From contig NZ_JACYOF010000007.1 in the NCBI RefSeq assembly GCF_014932895.1, positions 186,001-250,000 of the forward strand: a stretch of DNA of 64,000 nt, given 5' to 3'. Shown here one piece after another: positions 28,010 through 37,230 of the stretch. The notes below the pieces were generated by a model. It saw only the letters and a list, made by a program, of their open reading frames with translations, did not search any database and was not told the DNA's origin. The stretch is from Bacillus thuringiensis (GTDB taxonomy: Bacteria; Bacillota; Bacilli; Bacillales; Bacillaceae_G). The position numbers and the translations under genes are program-made. How positions within the stretch are numbered: position 1 is the first letter of the stretch; every line of letters starts with the position of its first letter.

Positions 28010-28180
28010 TGTCTAATTTTTTGTCTTCAGTCATGGATTCTTTTTCTTTCATCTTCAGCCATATGGCTTAATAACTGCAAAATTGAATCTGAGATTTAGA
28101 TTTCAATTCCGTTTAAATCTTTATATTTCCTTGTGTTAAGAAGTGGCATAATAATGCTGAAGGTTTCTTTTTCATACTGT
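28010..28180 (-). pseudogene. Possible serine-recombinase remnant
   Basis: A minus-strand piece LLSHMAEDERKRIH..RQKIRQ resembles the helix E region of resolvases/invertases, preceded by AAAGGAGTG and the start MKKKPSALLCHF in another frame. Short and frameshifted, so tentative. The rest of 27976-28605 shows no supported gene. Confidence 0.3.
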
Positions 28181-28605
28181 TCACTCCTTTATTACATCTC
28201 TTTTGCTTATTTTCACCATAAAAGATTTTGCAAAATAAGGGGGTGATCTATCACAGATCAACAGATTGTCAAAAATCAGATTCTGAACATTTTTGGGAAA
28301 GTCGCGATATTTTGCACATCATAAATCTATTAGTAACAGAACGAGTGACATACATAACAGGAAAGGTTTCAAAAAATGTTTCATTGTACTCCCGCAACTT
28401 TTAGCTTGCCTTAATAGATCGAAAAATAACTACTTCCTCTTACCGCGCTTATATAAGTTTGCAACAGTACCGCATTCTGGCAATAGGAGGGAGACAGTAA
28501 AATGTTCTTAACTAAGAATCCATATCAATAATTAAAAAAATTCGGTAGGTTAAGCACATTTGTTGTCATAATTTCATTTTCCTTTTGTAACATATTTTTA
28601 GACAA

Positions 28606-28653
28606 TAAACAAAAAGACATTACTTGATGATTAGAGTAATGCTTTTTGTTTAT
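28606..28653. terminator. Bidirectional terminator
   Basis: AAACAAAAAGACATTACT ... AGTAATGCTTTTTGTTT, with A/T tracts on both sides; it ends the TetR-GNAT transcript on the minus strand. Confidence 0.7.
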
Positions 28654-28732
28654 AGTTCTCAATGTTACAAGTTTGATTTCTTGTTCCTCCGTCATTCCAT
28701 CGCTGCTCTTTTACTTTTCGATGGAACAATTT

Positions 28733-29284
28733 TTATACATTCTTTACTTGTTTCTCAAAGTATTCATTTTGCAGAAGACCCATATGAATGATATCATGCC
28801 ATTCACCATCTCTAAATACAATTTGTCTACTTCTTCCTTCCTGTTGAAAACCAATCTTATTGTACAAATGAATAGCTCTTTCATTAAATGAAAATACTTT
28901 AAGGGAAACTCGATGAAGATTCATTTCGTAAAAAACATAATCCAGTAGTAATTTCAATCCCTCTGCACCATATCCTTTTCCCCAATATTCCTTTTCCCCG
29001 ATGTCAATAATACATTCTGCATTTCTATTTTTATAATCAATGTTGATTAATGATACAATGCCAATTGGTATCTTATTTCCTTTTTCAACCATGATGTAGC
29101 TTTTAGCTGTATGAGATCCCAAAATAACATGATCTACAAATTCTTTAGTTGCTTCCATCGGATAAACATCTAAAGATGGATTGGTGGAATGCATAACCTC
29201 GATATCATTTCTCCACTTATGATAAAGCTCTGTGTCTTCTTTTATCATTTTTCTTAGTCTCACCCTTGATGATTCAAACAACAT
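28733..29284 (-). CDS. GNAT N-acetyltransferase (RimJ/RimL/SpeG-like)
   Basis: A 183-aa acetyltransferase with the typical RimL layout: RVRLRKMIKEDTELYHKWRND at the start, acetyl-CoA loop GEKEYWGKGYGAEGLKLLLDYVF, then LHRVSLKVFSFNERAIHLYNKIGFQQEGRSRQIVFRDGEWHDIIHMGLL. Start at 29284 with AAGGAG 8 nt upstream. The TetR gene stops 12 bp upstream, so they are co-transcribed and the TetR probably senses the compound this enzyme handles. Confidence 0.83.
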   Translation of the reverse strand: MLFESSRVRLRKMIKEDTELYHKWRNDIEVMHSTNPSLDVYPMEATKEFVDHVILGSHTAKSYIMVEKGNKIPIGIVSLINIDYKNRNAECIIDIGEKEYWGKGYGAEGLKLLLDYVFYEMNLHRVSLKVFSFNERAIHLYNKIGFQQEGRSRQIVFRDGEWHDIIHMGLLQNEYFEKQVKNV

Positions 29285-29296
29285 AACGATCACTCC

Positions 29297-29920
29297 TTAT
29301 TTTACGAGTTTTGGATTAATTAATTTTTCTAAAGAGAAAAGTAAGACAGATAATTGATCCTTTACTTTTGTTTGTTCATGTCCCAGTTGAAACGTATCCA
29401 ACATTAAACCGTTCAGAAATGATATGAGATACCTCGCAATAGCACGAGTGGACTGTTCAGGTCTAAACTCCCCTCTATGTATTCCTTCATTTAAAACTTC
29501 TTCTATAGCTTTAGCAGTTCGATTGTAGCGTTCGGAAATGTAAGGGTAATTATCTTTATTATTTGCGTAATTAGATGATAAAAAGAATTCTGCCTTTGCA
29601 TAGAGTAATGTTTGGTCAATTGTCTCAATATAAATTTGCTGTTCTTCAACCCAATTTTTTAATTGTGGCCATAGTGGACACTTATCAGATGGCACAAAAT
29701 ATTGAATGTCTTTTTGGTCATCATATTTTAATACTTCGATAAAAACGTGATCAATATTCTTGAAATAACTATAAAATGCACCTCTGGATATTCCGCCTTT
29801 GTCCATAATATCTTGCATTGATGTGTGAACAAATCCTTTCTCAATAAACACCCTACGGGCTGCTTCTATCAATTCCCTTTCTCTCTCTTTTTTATATTCC
29901 TCACTAACTTTTGGTACCAT
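29297..29920 (-). CDS. TetR-family regulator
   Basis: A 207-aa repressor. N-terminal TetR helix-turn-helix at residues about 15-58 (ELIEAARRVFIEKGFVHTSMQDIMDKGGISRGAFYSYFKN) followed by an all-helical ligand domain. GGAGGT precedes the ATG at 29920; the open frame extends 33 codons further but across the operator. First gene of a two-gene unit with the GNAT enzyme; likely autoregulated through the inverted repeat at 29962-30013. Confidence 0.87.
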   Translation of the reverse strand: MVPKVSEEYKKERERELIEAARRVFIEKGFVHTSMQDIMDKGGISRGAFYSYFKNIDHVFIEVLKYDDQKDIQYFVPSDKCPLWPQLKNWVEEQQIYIETIDQTLLYAKAEFFLSSNYANNKDNYPYISERYNRTAKAIEEVLNEGIHRGEFRPEQSTRAIARYLISFLNGLMLDTFQLGHEQTKVKDQLSVLLFSLEKLINPKLVK

Positions 29921-29961
29921 AAAGTCACCTCCATAATGTATGACAAAATGCACACAACAAA

Positions 29962-30013
29962 CTATACACCATTGTCGTTTTATGTTATAAATTATACCGA
30001 CACCAGTGTATAG
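29962..30013. promoter_or_regulatory. TetR autoregulatory operator
   Basis: Inverted 16-mers CTATACACCATTGTCG and CGACACCAGTGTATAG flank 20 bp containing a TATAAT-like box, 42 bp upstream of the tetR start. Placement fits self-repression. Confidence 0.6.
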
Positions 30014-30285
30014 CGTCAACCTTTTATATTAATAAAATTGGCAATCATTCATAAAAAATTCATATTCTTATGAGGAAGAATGTGGTTAAGTTAGCATTCA
30101 TTTGGGTGGGTGTTATAATTTCATCAGCAGTATCGCTATAAATTTCCTACTTTCAAAAATTCTATTGTGTTTCAGCAAATATATTTTTCCACACTAAAAT
30201 CCGAAAAACCGAATCAAGTAAAATACAATAGATTAGAAATAAGTAAAAAACATAAGATTTCCTCAGATCACGCAAGATACTCTTT

Positions 30286-30453
30286 TTAATGACACTTGCC
30301 TTTTCGAAACATATTCATTAAATTATCTAATTCCTGGCTTACCCGAATAACTTCTGGAGAAGTGAGCATATAAAGTTTTGTTAATTGAACCAATTCTTCC
30401 CTCTTTTTCTCTACCAGGAATCTTATTTTTATACAATTCACTTCGATATTCAT
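30286..30453 (-). CDS. Spo0E-like sporulation phosphatase
   Basis: A 55-aa helical-hairpin protein of the Spo0E aspartyl-phosphate phosphatase family, which dephosphorylates Spo0A~P and delays sporulation. Two helices are joined by a short loop, with the signature SQELD near residue 39. Start at 30453 after GTGGGGTG; the longer frame is unlikely. Free-standing, as Spo0E paralogues usually are in the B. cereus group. Confidence 0.75.
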   Translation of the reverse strand: MNIEVNCIKIRFLVEKKREELVQLTKLYMLTSPEVIRVSQELDNLMNMFRKGKCH

Positions 30454-30490
30454 TAGACACCCCACATTTTCTTTGAAACTCCTCTTGTAC

Positions 30491-30775
30491 TTAGACCCCA
30501 CTTACATACCCCCTTTGATCCTTGTAGACAAACCCAAAAATGCTTGTCCCTGGATTCGAACCACTTCGTACATATATAGCTGTCGTTGTTATTTTATACG
30601 TACCTGTTATCACCTGTTCACCATTCTATTTTGGCGGTTATGTCTGCCCTCCATTCCTACTCACTTCTATATATTTGTTAATTACATATCCAGTTTGACC
30701 ACTAAAATTAACTTTGTACTATCCATTTGCTTCTTGGCCAATCATGGACACCGTTTGATTGTGATATACATAACC
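30491..30775 (-). pseudogene. SH3b-repeat cell-wall protein fragment
   Basis: One minus-strand frame carries two bacterial SH3 domains, GYVYHNQTVSMIGQEANG-stop-YKVNFSGQTGYVINKYI and ITGTYKITTTAIYVRSGSNPGTSIFGFV. There are three in-frame stops, the first replacing the conserved Trp by TAG. No enzymatic domain remains. Such repeats anchor autolysins and enterotoxin-like hydrolases (EntFM type). Confidence 0.65.
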
Positions 30776-31020
30776 TAATAGTACGAAAAAAAAGCACACT
30801 AAGCGCCAAAAATAGACTCCATTGTTCTTTTGATAACCTGTTCAACTAGCATCCGATTTTGTATCGATACATTAGGAATACATCGCTTGTACAATCCATT
30901 CGCTTCTTTTTCTATCTCTAGAATTTGTTAAATTAGAAAATGGCAGATGACACTATTCTCCTATGAATGAGTATGGCATGTTTTCTCAAATAAATTCTTA
31001 TCCTTCAGATTGGTATCGAA

Positions 31021-31182
31021 AACTTAGCCAACGTTTGAATCCGTTGTTCAAAATAGTATGAGCCGTTCCTAAGCCATTCCAAATTGATATGTAAACCATT
31101 ATAAACCTTCACATAGTGTGAACCTCAAGTCAGTTCATATTAATAGGAACAAAAATGGAACTATAATGACGTTTATACAAAA
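31021..31182 (-). repeat. Promoter-bearing block, second copy
   Basis: Inverted homologue (about 85%) of 26417..26580, with the same CATATCAATTTGG...GCTCATACTATTT...TTGGCTAAGTTT order. No gene follows closely, only the SH3b remnant 250 bp downstream. Confidence 0.6.
31098..31128 (-). promoter_or_regulatory. MerR-type promoter 7 (orphan)
   Basis: -35 TTGAGG (31123-31128), 19-bp spacer with TTCACAC/TGTGAAG dyad, and -10 TATAAT (31098-31103). Reads into pseudogene sequence. Confidence 0.7.
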
Positions 31183-31204
31183 CACCTGCTGCATTGTTAA
31201 GTTT

Positions 31205-32260
31205 TTATGAAGAACTCCTCATTAATGAAAGAATGGGAAACTTATATTTAAGACTATAAGAACAGTGGATTATCAAAAGTGTCCTGGTGTCAAAAACAGA
31301 ATCTACCGGTTCGTCGGCTATATTACTAGTTGAAAAAATTATCACCTAAAACTGAAGGTTAAAAGAAAAATGAGTGCATGAATTGGCTTTCTATGAATGT
31401 CCTTGTCATAGAAGAAAACATACATACCACTATCCGAATTTGCATTGCAATGAATCTATAAATCTTGGACATGCTGATACGATTATTCTAGAAAGGGTGC
31501 GTGATTGGTATAGAAAAGGAAAATGTATTCAAGTGGAAGCACTATCAGCCAGATATTATTTTGTTAAAGGTAAGATGGTACCTACGGTACAAAACCAGTT
31601 TTCGTGATTTAGTGGAAATGATGGAGGAACGGAGCTTATCCATTTCCCATACAACGATTATACGTTGGGTTCATCGGTACGGTACGGTCCTGACTTGGAT
31701 AAACAAATGACTCCTCGAGCGTCGATGAAACATATATCAAAGTAAAAGGACAATGGATGTACCTGTATCGTGCTGTTGACTCAAAAGGAAAGACAATCGA
31801 TTTTCACCTAAAAAAACAAGAGGCCAGAAGGCTGCAAAGCGCTTTATCAAGAAAGCTTTGCGGTCTTTTCATATTTCAAAGCCACGTATTATAACAGTCG
31901 ATAAGAATCCAGTTTATCCCATAGCAATTGAACAGTTGAAAAAAGAAAAAAGCATACCTGATGGTATGCGACTTAGACAGCAAAAGTACTTGAATAACAT
32001 AGTAGAACAAGATCATCGTTTTATAAAGAAGCGAATTCTTTCTGTGCTAGGATTCAAATATTTTGACACAGCTACATCCATTCTTTCTGGAGTAGAAGCC
32101 ATGCGTATCATTAAAAAAGAAAAGATTGATTTACGAGACCAGCCTGTTCAAAATCGGAAAGAATTTATCCATCAATTGTTTAGATTTACAGCATAAGATA
32201 CGATTCTGTTAGAAATATATATGCTTTATTCCCTTTTGTTTTATTTTTGCACCAGAATCT
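31205..32260 (+). mobile_element. Nested IS66 orfA scrap and IS6-family transposase pseudogene
   Basis: 31205-31350 holds the IS66 OrfA motif WETYI-stop-DYKNSGLSKVSWCQKQNL. From about 31505 an IS6-type transposase runs: FKWKHYQPDIILLKVRWYLRYKTSFRDLVEMMEERSL...TTIIRWVHRYG, a stop/deletion at INK, DETYIKVKGQWMYLYRAVD with the first catalytic Asp, a frameshift near 31810, TVDKNPVYP with the second Asp, then VEQDHRFIKKRI to FIHQLFRFTA (stop 32196). The right terminal repeat is at 32247-32260 (TGCACCAGAATC). Inactive. Confidence 0.78.
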
Positions 32261-32472
32261 TATTTTGGGGTAATAACAAGATTCTTGCTATGAACCGCAA
32301 AGTAAAAGAATATAACACTAAGACTAGTTACCAAAAATCACAATTTTTGTAACTTATTTAGCCTTAATTAAGGTGCTTGGTATCAATGGCTTACTATCTT
32401 ACCCAAAATAATTGCCAAAATGATTACCATAAACCTTTTCAAAAATGTACAATGCACTTTTTATAATTTTAT

Positions 32473-32858
32473 CGTTTTCCGACAGAAGACTCCTTCCTCA
32501 AAAATGTGAAGGTGTGAAGCACCAATTTTAAGTGGGAGATGAATGTCGGTTGGTATAAGCCAACATGTTTGCTATCATTTACTTGTACAGATTGCTCTTT
32601 GAAAACTGAAGATATGAGGTTGGTTGCAGAAAAACGTTGCAACCGTAAAATCTTCAACGTTCTTTCGCCCCACGCTTGCCGAAGTTGCGAAAACCAAGCT
32701 AAAGTAGGGAGTGTGGTGAGTCAACGTACAAGATACTTATGCTTTCACCGTCGGGACTACGGGTAGAGCCTGCTAAGATAACTGATGGATACACCGGTGT
32801 TCGCAGGAATCTCCCACTTCAAACAGTCCGTAAGGACGTTAAGTGGTGAGTAGTTCAA
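32473..32858 (+). mobile_element. 386-bp IS605-like structured-RNA element, copy 1
   Basis: Preceded by TTTAT and ending AGTAGTTCAA. About 98% identical to 49435..49820. Ends are mutually complementary (GTGGGAGAT near 32532, ATCTCCCAC near 32808), a terminal hairpin CACTT...AAGTG precedes the 3' tip, and internal hairpins such as GGTTGCAG...GTTGCAACC are conserved. The two 60-75 codon frames inside are not maintained in the third copy. The end architecture is that of IS200/IS605-group elements whose 3' end specifies the TnpB guide (omega) RNA, but no transposase or nuclease is encoded. Confidence 0.65.
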
Positions 32859-32905
32859 TGGTTCATACTTTGCGTCCTATGACAGCTACCCTGTCACTAC
32901 CCCAT

Positions 32906-33982
32906 TTAAGCGTTTATTTTATTAATAGTATTCTTCATCTTTTGTTTCCCTCTAAGCCAAGCAAAGATGATAGAAGCTATGAGAATAAACCCAAGATAGC
33001 CCGTTAGAGGATATACAGTTCCTACTAATTTAGTAAATCCGATAAAGCTAGCACTAAATGCTGCAATTCCAAATAGAACAACAAACATTTTAAATTTTGG
33101 TGATTCTGATTTTACAATCCTTGCTGTGAAGGCATATAACATTCCTACGGCAGTATTGTAAATCATACCTAATAATACAATAGACATTAGTAAGCCGAAT
33201 ATTGGTGAAATCTCATTAGCCAAAAAGAGTATAGGCATATCTACATCTGTAATTTTATTTAGTTTAGTAAACATACCAAGGTTAATAAGTAAAATAAGGA
33301 TACCTAATCCTATCCCACCGAATATCCCTCCAAGCCCTGCCTTTTTTTCATCTTTTATTGTTCCTCCCATCACGATAAGCATAGCCGCACCTGCGGCAAT
33401 GTTATAGGAAACATATAATAACGCCCCTAATCCCCAATTAGATGCAGCCGCGTTTTGTTTATCCGCAATTTGTTGTAATTCATAAAAACTTACATCCATT
33501 GTAACAAAAGAATGAATAGCAATGATGATGACAAGTACAAGTAAAAACGGTGTAACAAGTCCAATTATCGAAATAACTCTTTGAATATTAAAACACACTG
33601 TCACAATCGTTAATAAAGTCATAATGATATTTCCAGTAATACTAGGAATGCCAAACTGTTGTTCAAAAATTGAACCAGCCCCAGCCATCATGACAGCTGT
33701 TACACCAAATAAGAAAAATGTTATGATTACATCAACAACTATACCGAGGTATGAGCCGCAAATATAGTAAATCACATTTTTATGGGAATTTGTCTGTAAA
33801 CGACTCCCCAGTTGAGTTAGATTCATTCCTAAAAATGCAAAAAGAATAGTTGCAACACATGCTCCCAGAACACTCATCCATCCGAAACTTGTGAAAAATT
33901 GTAAAACCTCCTGTCCTGAAGCAAATCCTGCTCCGACAATTAAACCAATAAATGCTCCCGCAATTCGAATACTTTCCTTCAT
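32906..33982 (-). CDS. YkvI-family membrane transporter
   Basis: A 358-aa membrane protein with about ten hydrophobic segments, matching the YkvI family of APC-like transporters. The opening IAGAFIGLIVGAGFASGQEVLQFF carries the unwound-helix Gly-Ala-Gly motif of amino-acid carriers. It is the last gene of the D-amino acid operon and most plausibly brings in or exports the amino acids processed by it. AGGAGGT ribosome site. An RNA-like element lies 48 bp beyond its stop. Confidence 0.82.
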   Translation of the reverse strand: MKESIRIAGAFIGLIVGAGFASGQEVLQFFTSFGWMSVLGACVATILFAFLGMNLTQLGSRLQTNSHKNVIYYICGSYLGIVVDVIITFFLFGVTAVMMAGAGSIFEQQFGIPSITGNIIMTLLTIVTVCFNIQRVISIIGLVTPFLLVLVIIIAIHSFVTMDVSFYELQQIADKQNAAASNWGLGALLYVSYNIAAGAAMLIVMGGTIKDEKKAGLGGIFGGIGLGILILLINLGMFTKLNKITDVDMPILFLANEISPIFGLLMSIVLLGMIYNTAVGMLYAFTARIVKSESPKFKMFVVLFGIAAFSASFIGFTKLVGTVYPLTGYLGFILIASIIFAWLRGKQKMKNTINKINA

Positions 33983-34065
33983 ACTTACCTCCTAATTAAT
34001 TAGAATTTTCTGATAAATAAAACCAAAGAAAAATTAGGAGGAACATGTCCTCCCTTTCATCCCTA

Positions 34066-35172
34066 TTAAAAATATTTTTTTTCATAAACTGTAAATCGTT
34101 GAATCATTTCTCGACTCGGTTCATAACCAATCCCTGGTCGCTCCGGAACGGTAATCATTCCATCTTTAACAACTACCTCAGGTTCTATAATATCTCGCTC
34201 CCAATAGCGAGAAGACGCCGCAGTATCGCCAGGCAGAATAAAGTTTGATAATGTTGTTAACGCAATATTATGTGCTCTCCCTATACCCGATTCCAACATA
34301 CCACCGCACCAAACTGGAATACCTTGTTCCTGGCACAAGTCATGTATTTGTTTTGACTCTGTTAGCCCTCCAACTCGTCCAATTTTTATATTAATAATCT
34401 TACAGCTTCCTAGTTCAATTGCTTTTCTGGCATCCTCATACGAATGAATACTCTCATCCAGACAAATTGGAGTTAAAATCTCCCTTTGTAACTTTGCGTG
34501 ATCAACAATATCATCTGGTGCTAAAGGTTGCTCAATCATCATTAAATCAAATTCATCAAGCTCCTTTAATCGCTCTATATCTTTTAGTCGATAGGCAGAA
34601 TTGGCATCAGCCATCAATGGAACATGAGGAAACTGTTTCCGGACTTCCCTGATGACCTCGACATCCCAACCCGGTTTTATTTTTATTTTCATTCTTTTAT
34701 ATCCTTCATTAACATACTCATCAACCAATTGAAGTAAATCGTCAACCTTTTCCTGGATGCCAATACTAATCCCAACTTCTATTGCTTTCTTCTCTCCACC
34801 AAGGGCAACTGCGAGCGGAATTCCTTTTTGCTTTGCATATAGGTCCCACATTGCACCTTCAATAGTGGACTTTGCCATATTGTTCTTGCGAATATATGAT
34901 AGGCGTTCAAATACTTCCTGCGGATGTTCAATTTCTTTATTAAGTATACTAGGGATAATAAAATCTTCTAACATATGCCAATTTGTCTTTAAAGTTTCCT
35001 CGTTATACCAGGGTGAATGAAATGCAACCGATTCTCCCCATCCGCTAATACCGTTTTCATCTTTAGCTTCAAGCAAGAGAAACTCCTTGTCTTGAAATGT
35101 CCCAAAACTTGTCGTGAACGGCGCTTTCAATCGCATTTTTATACGTCGTAAAATAATCTCTTTTACTATCAT
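34066..35172 (-). CDS. N-succinylamino acid racemase (enolase superfamily)
   Basis: A 368-aa muconate-lactonizing subgroup enolase related to MenC. Catalytic bases and metal ligands are visible: Lys-x-Lys in [10 protein letters not shown] (near 165), Asp in LMADANSAY, Glu in [11 protein letters not shown], Asp in ICLDESIHS and the second Lys in NIKIGRVGG. Gene context (N-acyltransferase and M20 deacylase) favours racemisation of N-succinyl-D-amino acids over menaquinone synthesis, as described in Geobacillus kaustophilus. It lies between the succinyltransferase and the transporter in one operon. Confidence 0.85.
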   Translation of the reverse strand: MIVKEIILRRIKMRLKAPFTTSFGTFQDKEFLLLEAKDENGISGWGESVAFHSPWYNEETLKTNWHMLEDFIIPSILNKEIEHPQEVFERLSYIRKNNMAKSTIEGAMWDLYAKQKGIPLAVALGGEKKAIEVGISIGIQEKVDDLLQLVDEYVNEGYKRMKIKIKPGWDVEVIREVRKQFPHVPLMADANSAYRLKDIERLKELDEFDLMMIEQPLAPDDIVDHAKLQREILTPICLDESIHSYEDARKAIELGSCKIINIKIGRVGGLTESKQIHDLCQEQGIPVWCGGMLESGIGRAHNIALTTLSNFILPGDTAASSRYWERDIIEPEVVVKDGMITVPERPGIGYEPSREMIQRFTVYEKKYF

Positions 35173-35225
35173 TATTCATTTCCCCCTCTATATTTAGATA
35201 AGTATAAGTGTATGTTTATTCTCTG

Positions 35226-36077
35226 CTATTGAATCCTTCTCGTGATTCCGTTCTTCTCTAAGTCTTGTTGCTTGACTAAAACATAATAGTGAACAAGCTC
35301 ATCAGTATCTTTTATTAACGAAACAGCAACATACTGATGTGAAAATAAAGTTTGGAAGATTTCTCTCGTTTTAAAACGCCAATCAATTGCAAGTTCATAA
35401 TCTTTATTTTTTACTTGTTGAAAGCTAGATGGCACCGGTACTAATATAGGTTGATCCATAGCAGCAATACAATGTAAACTTTGTTCAATATTTATAAGTT
35501 TTGGCAAATGATCCTTCGATTGTATCCATTGAAAAACATGTTGCGCTTGTTTCATATAATCCTCTTGCTGCTTATAAATATGAGAACTATCAATCCACCA
35601 TTCAACTTTAAAACGATCCGAAGGAAGTCCACGATTCAGGTTATCTTCCATTTCTCCATAGCAATTTTCCATATACGTAGAGCAAAAAGCACGTAACTTC
35701 GATAAATTTAAATAAGCATTTCGTGTTTCAAGTGGATCATACGTCCATGTGATTAAGTTATATCCCTTTTCATAAGCAAGTTCTCTTTGAACTTGTTTTA
35801 GTCTAGCTCCAACTCCTTTCCCTTGATGACTTGGATGGATACCAAGCATGTGGGAGCATAGATAGTTTTGCCCTTCAAAAAATCCAGGAAAACTGTAGCA
35901 AAATCCAATCATTTCTCCATTTACAAAGGCTCCTAGTAAAAGACCTCCATTTTGGGAAGCTGTAATTGTTTGGTGAAGAGGAATTGGTTCCATATTCCAT
36001 ACATCTTTTTCAAGATTTTGCACAAACTTCATCTCGGTATAACTGTTTAATTCACGTATCTCAATTGTTGAATTCAC
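35226..36077 (-). CDS. GNAT D-amino acid N-succinyltransferase (predicted)
   Basis: A 283-aa GNAT-domain enzyme, unusually long because of a C-terminal half after residue 150. CoA-binding signature HPSHQGKGVGARLKQVQRELA near 83-103, with catalytic-face strand LCSHMLGIHP. Its start overlaps the M20 deacylase stop by 4 bp, and the racemase follows. By analogy with the Geobacillus pathway it would succinylate D-amino acids with succinyl-CoA. Acyl-donor specificity is inferred. Confidence 0.8.
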   Translation of the reverse strand: MNSTIEIRELNSYTEMKFVQNLEKDVWNMEPIPLHQTITASQNGGLLLGAFVNGEMIGFCYSFPGFFEGQNYLCSHMLGIHPSHQGKGVGARLKQVQRELAYEKGYNLITWTYDPLETRNAYLNLSKLRAFCSTYMENCYGEMEDNLNRGLPSDRFKVEWWIDSSHIYKQQEDYMKQAQHVFQWIQSKDHLPKLINIEQSLHCIAAMDQPILVPVPSSFQQVKNKDYELAIDWRFKTREIFQTLFSHQYVAVSLIKDTDELVHYYVLVKQQDLEKNGITRRIQ

Positions 36078-37213
36078 GTTAACTCCCCCGTTTTATATGC
36101 CTTTATTGTATTTAATACTGTCCTTGCAAGAATTTCGATACCAGCATATATAGCTTTTTGATTAAAGGTCATCTGGGGATGATGAAGTCCAGGCTGCAAA
36201 TCGCACCCCAATCCCAACATAGTTGCTTTAACGTCTGGATTTTTTAACGTATAAAAATGAAAATCTTCTCCACCTGAAGTAATTATGGGTTCTCGAAGCA
36301 GCTGCTCACCTAAAGACTCCACAATCGCTTTTTTCATAAAATACTGGGCCTCTTTATTTACCTCAGCGGCAGCTACACTCGCTTTTGTTTCCAGCACGAT
36401 TTCAACCCCATAAATCTTTTCCATACTCTTAACAATATTCTCGATTTTTTCGGTAAGTTCATTCATGACTCCATTTGTTTGCGCACGTAAATCTATACTA
36501 AATGAAGCTTTACCCGGAATAATATTTCCTGCCTCACTCCCGGCGTGGAACTTTGTCATTTTCGCAGTGTAAGGCACCATCGGATTTAAATGAATGCTTT
36601 TCATTTCATTAATTATAGATGCCCCAATTTCAATCGAATTTTGCCCCAGATGTGGTCGTGCTCCATGTGCATCTTCACCATGGATTTCACCTGCTAAAAA
36701 TTTGGCTGCCCCGTGATAAATTGCAGGTACAGCTTGACCATCTTGTAATTCTTGAATTGGTCTAAGGTGGACACCGTATAAAAAATGCACATCATCCAAC
36801 ACATGCTTCTCAATCATTTTTAAAGCCCCTGTCCCCTTTTCTTCCGCAGGCTGAAAAATGAATTTAAGTTTAGCAGTAGAAACATCTAATCTTTGAAGTA
36901 AAAGCATTGTACCAAGAACTATCGCCATATGCGCATCGTGACCGCAAGAATGTTTCGCTTGAAATTGACCATCAACTTCTTGCCAAAGCGCGTCCATATC
37001 TGTGCGTAAAGCAATACAAAGTTCTCCTGTTCCTACCTCACTGACAAGACCTGGGCAATCGTCAAAAGTTTGCACCATAAAGCCCCGTTCCTGTAAAAAA
37101 CGCTGAATATATGCAGTTGTTTTATACTCCTTCCAGCTAATTTCCGGATGATTATGTAAGTATTCGTAGACTGAGTCAATCGTCGGCTTAAGTTGTTGTA
37201 TATATTCCCTCAA
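36074..37213 (-). CDS. M20 amidohydrolase, N-succinyl-L-amino acid desuccinylase (predicted)
   Basis: A 379-aa dizinc peptidase of the M20D/amidohydrolase group. Metal ligands occur in HSCGHDAHM (near 90-97), the catalytic Glu pair in FQPAEEKGTG, and later ligands in VHLRP and GLHHPQM. The lid domain (about 180-290; HGEDAHGARPHLGQNSIE) is typical. In the operon it would hydrolyse N-succinyl-L-amino acids, making the D- to L-conversion irreversible. Coupled to the GNAT gene by a 4-bp overlap and 17 bp after rpiR. Confidence 0.83.
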   Translation of the reverse strand: MREYIQQLKPTIDSVYEYLHNHPEISWKEYKTTAYIQRFLQERGFMVQTFDDCPGLVSEVGTGELCIALRTDMDALWQEVDGQFQAKHSCGHDAHMAIVLGTMLLLQRLDVSTAKLKFIFQPAEEKGTGALKMIEKHVLDDVHFLYGVHLRPIQELQDGQAVPAIYHGAAKFLAGEIHGEDAHGARPHLGQNSIEIGASIINEMKSIHLNPMVPYTAKMTKFHAGSEAGNIIPGKASFSIDLRAQTNGVMNELTEKIENIVKSMEKIYGVEIVLETKASVAAAEVNKEAQYFMKKAIVESLGEQLLREPIITSGGEDFHFYTLKNPDVKATMLGLGCDLQPGLHHPQMTFNQKAIYAGIEILARTVLNTIKAYKTGELT

Positions 37214-37230
37214 CTTTTCTTCTCCTCACT

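Noticed and set aside
30540-30575. GGTTCGAATCC on the minus strand, like a tRNA T-loop
   Set aside because: No acceptor, D or anticodon stem; it is the codons for SGSNP in a decayed SH3b domain.
32469-32766. 62- and 75-codon frames inside the 386-bp elements (also 49431-49728)
   Set aside because: They look conserved only because the two DNA copies are nearly identical; the diverged copy at 11683 keeps neither frame, and no ribosome sites are present.
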